From the NCBI GenBank assembly GCA_963678705.1, contig OY783213.1, positions 9,304,451 to 9,368,450 on the forward strand: a stretch of 64,000 nt of DNA. Reading direction: 5' to 3'. This DNA is from Panorpa germanica (taxonomy: Eukaryota > Arthropoda > Insecta > Mecoptera > Panorpidae). The notes under the pieces were generated by a model. The model was not told the origin of the DNA. It saw nothing but the letters and a program-made list of their open reading frames with translations, and ran no database searches. Each line of letters opens with the position of its first letter. Positions within the stretch are counted from its first letter, which is position 1. Positions 59,194-64,000 of this stretch are shown piece after piece. The position numbers and the translations under genes are program-made.

Positions 59194-59840
59194 GCACTAC
59201 TCGCATCATTCGCACTATTCGTACCTTTTGCACTATTCGCATCATTCGCTTCATTCGCACCTTTCGCTCCATTTGCACCTTTCGCACCATTCGCACTATT
59301 CGCACCTTTTGCACTATTCGCATCATTCGCTCCATTCGCACCATTCGCACTTTTCGCACTATTCGCATCATTCGCTAAACTTTTCGCACTATTCGCACCA
59401 TTCGCACTATTTGCACTATTCGCACCATTCGCACTATTTGCACCTTTCGCACCATTCGCACTATTCGCACAATTTGCACTGTTGGCAGTATTCCACCTTT
59501 CACACTATTTGCACTATTCGTACCTTTCGCACCTTTCTCACTATTCGCACCATTCGCACTATTTACACTATTTGCACCTTTCGCACCATTCGCACTATTC
59601 GCACCATTCGCACTATTTGCACCTTTCGCACCATTCGCACTATTCGCACAATTTGCACTGTTGGCAGTATTCACACCTTTCGCACTATTTACACTATTCG
59701 CACCTTTCTCACTATTTGCACCATTCGCACTATTCGCACCTTTCGCACTATTTGCACTATTTGCAATATTCGCACTATTTGCACTATTCGCATCATTTGC
59801 ACTGTTCGCACCATTCGCACTATACGCACTATACGCATTC
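59194..59840 (+). repeat. Satellite with 9-bp unit GCACYATTC, about 72 units
   Basis: A tandem array of GCACTATTC, GCACCATTC, GCACCTTTC and similar 9-mers. A longer order is visible: the irregular stretch TTTGCACTGTTGGCAGTATT occurs at about 59473 and again about 179 bp later, so units were duplicated in blocks of about 20. Because 9 is a multiple of 3 and the common unit has no stop in most frames, long open frames arise on both strands. These are not genes. Confidence 0.95.
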
Positions 59841-60125
59841 TAATGCCACCAAATAAACTTTTTGGATTTTTTTATAATTTTTTTTAATATGATATTTAAT
59901 TATTACACAATCCAAAATTTGAGCTTTTTAAAATTGAAGTACTGAAACCCAAAAAGCTCAGTATTTAAAATATATACAAAAAAAGGTTATAACTATAGAA
60001 ACTATATTTGTCGTAAGACTTACTAAGCTGTAGAAAGTACCATAATGTTGCTTTTGGTCGCCATGTTTTTGGTTCTTAAAACAACCAGCCCTGGTTAATT
60101 ACAGAGTGGGTTCGATTTTATATTA

Positions 60126-60456
60126 TCTTAATATATATAAATTACGTGTCACTGTGTTGTCCGCTATGGACTCCTAAACTACTTAACCGATTTTAATGAA
60201 ATTTGTACACCGTGTGCAGTTTGACCCAACTTGAAAGATAGGATAGCTTACATCTCAATTTATTTATCTTATTGCTAATTATTTGTCTATTAATTATCTG
60301 TATATGACATATGACATCGGGCGACGATGATGGCGACATCTGTTGACTAGATTGAGTAAATATTCTGTTGAGTAAATCAATCTGTTGACTAGATTGAGTA
60401 AATATTCAATAGATGGCGCTACGTTAGGCACAGCAACGCGTGGCCGGGACAGCTAG
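60126..60456 (+). mobile_element. Helentron/Helitron-like non-autonomous element
   Basis: Starts TC after A (60125) and ends CTAG (60453-60456) before T, matching the A/TC...CTRR/T rule. The head (ATATATATAAATT, then ACGTGTCACTGTGTTGTCC) and the tail (GCGTGGCCGGGACAGCTAGT) resemble insect Helentron families as I remember them. Inside, a segment around TGTTGACTAGATTGAGTAAA is directly duplicated. 331 bp, non-coding. Confidence 0.75.
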
Positions 60457-63400
60457 TTAAATATAAATTCTCCTATTTCAATGAATATTATTAGCAGACC
60501 TACAAAAGGGGAATCCTAAATGTAGGAGAATATGAAAATATGAAATATGTTTTGCCACTTTTTAGGTTAGTCCAAGTACACGAATTAAAGTAGTATAACC
60601 GTAAATATAGCGGTGGCTTCTGGAATTATAGTTGACCATTCAAAATCAATGTTAAATTAGACACAAGTAGCAATATTAAAAAATATCACATGCTTATAAT
60701 AATTTATTCAAATACTTAAATATTAGTGACAGTCCGAATGTTAAACGATTGAATTTAACTACTTAACTGTTGTTACTTCTTCAACTTGATTGATAATTAT
60801 ATTAAGACATATTTTATGTGCTATACGGCTTAAAAAATATAGTATAAATATAATCCAACGGTAATTTAATTTACTTAAATTTTTAACATTTTTAATGTTT
60901 TGTTATTGCCGGCTCGAATTGATCAGATGCTTATTCTCTGGAAAGTACAGGACCACCAGGAAGTACTGTGTCAAGACCACGTCAATTTATAAGTCGTATA
61001 CGTCAAGATTGGGGTAATTGATTAATATTTTTATTAATAGATATTAGACAGAGATAGATGTCACAGTTCTATCACTCTGTTTTGCACATAATTAAATTTC
61101 AACATACATATTTTAATCCTAAATAAAACTAAAACAAATCTCTCTAATATAAATCTTAACGTATATATTTTTACACTACGACATCTCTTCAGTCGTCTAT
61201 CCTTCTTTTTATTGCTCTCACTCATTCTCTTTTTCGTTCCTTCGTACTTCTGCCATTCACCTTCCTTTCTACAACTCCTACTTTTAATTCGTTCTCCACT
61301 TCTCTTTTACTGTCACTAAGCTAAACAATTGAGATGCTCTTCCTTTCACATATTTCTTCTTCTCACTTCGCCTTTTACTCTACTTCATTGCTTATACCAC
61401 TCTTCTCCGACACTTGTCCTTTTCTATCACCACTCTCTCCTTCCATTCCCTGTTTCACAGTACCTAACCTTCAAACCCTACATTTTATTTCATTATTTTG
61501 TTGATTCACGAACATAATCGTGATTTATTCCTTCTTGATTACAAACCTAACCTCACAAATCCACAAGGGATCAATTAATGGCAAACTTTCTCATCCTGAA
61601 TTATTAATAAAGTGACTTGTGAGTCTAATCAATCACGTGGTACATCACGTGTCTCCCAGTAAAAGCAGGATGAAAGATTATGTGACATGACTCACGCTAT
61701 GAGAATAAAGGGATCGGTAAAGAATCCACAGGACCGCTGTCCGAGTCAGTTACCAACACCTACTTGAGTGTATAGTGGGCCTTCAAGCCACCGGCTTGCC
61801 GATTTATGTCAATGCTACTGGTGCAGAGATGCACATGCAGTTAGTTCCGTGCGCCTCCGTTTGATTTGTGCTCCCGGAAACTGAGCAGAACAATCCCCAC
61901 ATGGAGATGATGTTTGTTTATGTAATAATAACGGTTTATTGACCAATTATTGTAATATATTTACATGCTGACTATTATTTCGGATTAATAACGATGTAGT
62001 TAAGTTATGAACCTTCCAAATAAGCTCCTGGTAAACTATACAAAGCGATGAATATCGCGCGACATGCAAATATATAACTTTAAATTCTTTTCTACTTATT
62101 TATATGAAACAGTTAATACAGAAATAAGAATACAGATAGCAGTAGTTACCCAGTAAACAATTTGGTGAAGTTCGAGTCACTCGTACAATTCTATTCTAAC
62201 GCTTTACAAGTTCTCTACCTGTCACAGATTTTGTTTTAGTTGTTAGAATTTTTTCATAATAATATTCTTTCTTTTTCCAACATCATTCATTAAGTATTTC
62301 TGTTTCTTTCCCACATGGATATATTTTTTTTAAGTTCACTTTCATCTCATTTATTCCAAAGTGAGAGAGAAACGAGATGCGGTTAGACAAGTAAAATATA
62401 TTTTTCACCGTTACACTTGTATACTTGTATAGTATTTTGTTCAGTACAGTATGCTTAAAGTATATGCTATCCTTTTTCAACAAATATTTCTTTAATGGTA
62501 ATAGACAGACGCTATCTCCCTCAATCCCCGAATATAATGTATATAAACGATGATAGTATCTAGCGTTGTTAAGACAGAGGTTTTAAACCTAACGCAGACC
62601 TGCCGATCGTGGATTTTTGAATCACCAAAACAATGTAAAAAACTAATATAACGAGTATTGTTGAAGATGAATAATATTCATTAAAAAAATCACGATCCGT
62701 ACTAAAGATTACATCTATTTATTTCTTCATTTAAATATTTATATTTTGCAGACTCTAAAAAGTAGAATTCCATTAAGTTTTATACCCCTGCTAGTGTCAA
62801 GTTTATAACTCCGGTCATAAATCATAAACCGACTCCGCTTTTAATTCAGCAGTGAACCGTCGTTGCGATCTCTGTAGGTTATAAAAAGGGCCTTTCCTAT
62901 GAACGACCGAATAGAAAGCGAACACGTTCCAGACAAAAAACTCATGATATGTAATAGAAATTAAGTAGAATTTACTCCAAAATGTTTACTGGGTATCATA
63001 TAAAGTAAATTTTGAAACTAAATTCTTTACAATGACATTGACAATGACAATGAGGAGCGTTTAACATTCGCAAATCACGTCTTTCTATAGCCTAAGATTT
63101 AACTCATATAAAAAAATTAATTTATACTGCTAAGTTAATAAATGATAGCCGAATGCTTAGATTTAAAAACTGTTGTTATAACGGCGCGACCGTAGATGTT
63201 TTTGTTTTACGCATAATTTGTTATAAATATTTCTAAAAAGCATCTTACACTCTCTCAAATTTTCTATGATTATTTAATGCAATAAAATAATTTAAAGTTT
63301 GACGCAGTGATGGTCAGCGATCAAATTATTTAAATATTACGTTTAGACTATTTAATGACGCTTTGGTACACTCACGTGCATAACAGTTGCTTGCTTTGTG

Positions 63401-64000
63401 CTTGCCCTCTCAATGTAAGTGTGATGTAAGCTAAGTTCATAACAATATAAATAAATATAAACCTGTATGTATTATTAATTATTCACAGGATTAAAATGTA
63501 GATTAAAACCTATGTTAAAAGATATTTTATATTCTCTGAGAATATATATTGTAAAGATGTATTCTGTTTTAAGTTTTAAAAAACTGTTTTAAGTTAACAA
63601 AACCTTAGATGTAGAAAATATGCGTTAAAAACCTGCCATTTTGGGTAAGCAACAATATTTTTTTTTCATTATGTAAAACGAGATTTATATTTGAGTTTTC
63701 GAAATGGGTTGTGTCCCCATTCGACCACCATCTTAAAAATAACAGTGTGGTCAGATTCTTTGTTTATCTTGAAAACTGCAACTTCCACAAATTTTTATTA
63801 CTTATATATTTTCGTTGTAACTGTAATTGTTTCTCAAAAATAAATCTATAAATAGAATACTCAACAAAATTACAATCAATCAGAAAATACTGTATTAAAT
63901 GACATAAATTCTACTTTAAAGACAATTTTTTAGGTTACATACTATATTTATTTAAAGATTTAACTCACCGTATGTAAACATGTCGGTTGAACTATATGAA
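60457..64000. other. Intergenic DNA at the right edge
   Basis: Contains a pyrimidine-rich stretch (about 61190-61470) and a GC-richer block (about 61650-61910, CCACCGGCTTGCCGAT and GTGCGCCTCCG) with no open frame. The latter could be an untranslated exon or promoter, but I have no positive evidence. The element at 62148-62994 is listed separately. Confidence 0.45.
62148..62994. mobile_element. Longer element with ACCCAGTAAAC termini (~847 bp)
   Basis: The left end reads ACCCAGTAAACAATTTGG and the right end CCAAAATGTTTACTGGGT. The termini agree with 33345-33610, and TCGAGTCACT after the left end resembles GGAGTCACTT there. Either a longer family member or an old pair of ends that flank inserted DNA. 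The interior has no gene that I can recognise. Confidence 0.6.

Noticed and set aside
59228-59887. 219-codon open frame rich in S, H, Y and L, and long frames on the other strand
   Set aside because: All are by-products of the 9-bp satellite. Several frames on both strands are open at once with tripeptide-periodic translations.
61190-61470. Pyrimidine-rich stretch considered as a third LINE remnant
   Set aside because: The minus-strand translation has frequent stops and lacks the RYW and cysteine-histidine motifs.

Overview
The window is AT-rich insect DNA with no complete host protein-coding gene. The insect assignment rests on three microRNA hairpins of the insect miR-92 family, a complete env-bearing Ty3/gypsy retrotransposon of the errantivirus type (known from insects), and several insect-style DNA-transposon families. 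I cannot name the species or order from sequence alone.

Layout. From 1 to 4.9 kb there is AT-rich DNA with a TAGC-type minisatellite (1343-1512) and two tandem copies of a Helitron-like repeat (2885-4390). From 4911 to 12768 lies one complete gypsy-type element on the minus strand: 461-bp LTRs that read as identical, a CGCT target duplication, a tRNA-Ser primer binding site, intact gag, pol and env frames, and an unusual repeat-rich leader. From 13 to 34 kb there are nested non-autonomous transposons (six copies of one GGGCTTGTGTCC family across the window, four copies of a ~680-bp TAAGGTT family, a hAT-type MITE, ACCCAGTAAAC elements) in otherwise featureless DNA. From 34 to 46 kb the plus strand is T-rich and carries the main cellular genes found: mir-92a (about 38.6 kb), mir-92b (43.6 kb) and a third miR-92 paralogue (44.95 kb). 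Two transposons sit between the first two hairpins. From 46 to 64 kb there are two remnants of the same LINE family, a poly(A)-tailed retroelement 3' end, a pogo-like terminus, three more GGGCTTGTGTCC copies, two candidate coding exons (56338-56419 and 58157-58477), a 647-bp satellite with a 9-bp unit, and a Helentron-like element with textbook termini.

How the parts work together. In the retrotransposon, Gag is made from the genomic RNA and Pol by -1 frameshifting in a 46-nt overlap. Env, which has no usable ATG of its own near the start of its frame, is probably made from a spliced RNA. The three microRNAs share the seed ATTGCAC and should regulate overlapping targets; a common plus-strand primary transcript is plausible but not proven. 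Everything else is mainly transposon residue, and most short open frames in the window fall inside repeats and are not genes.
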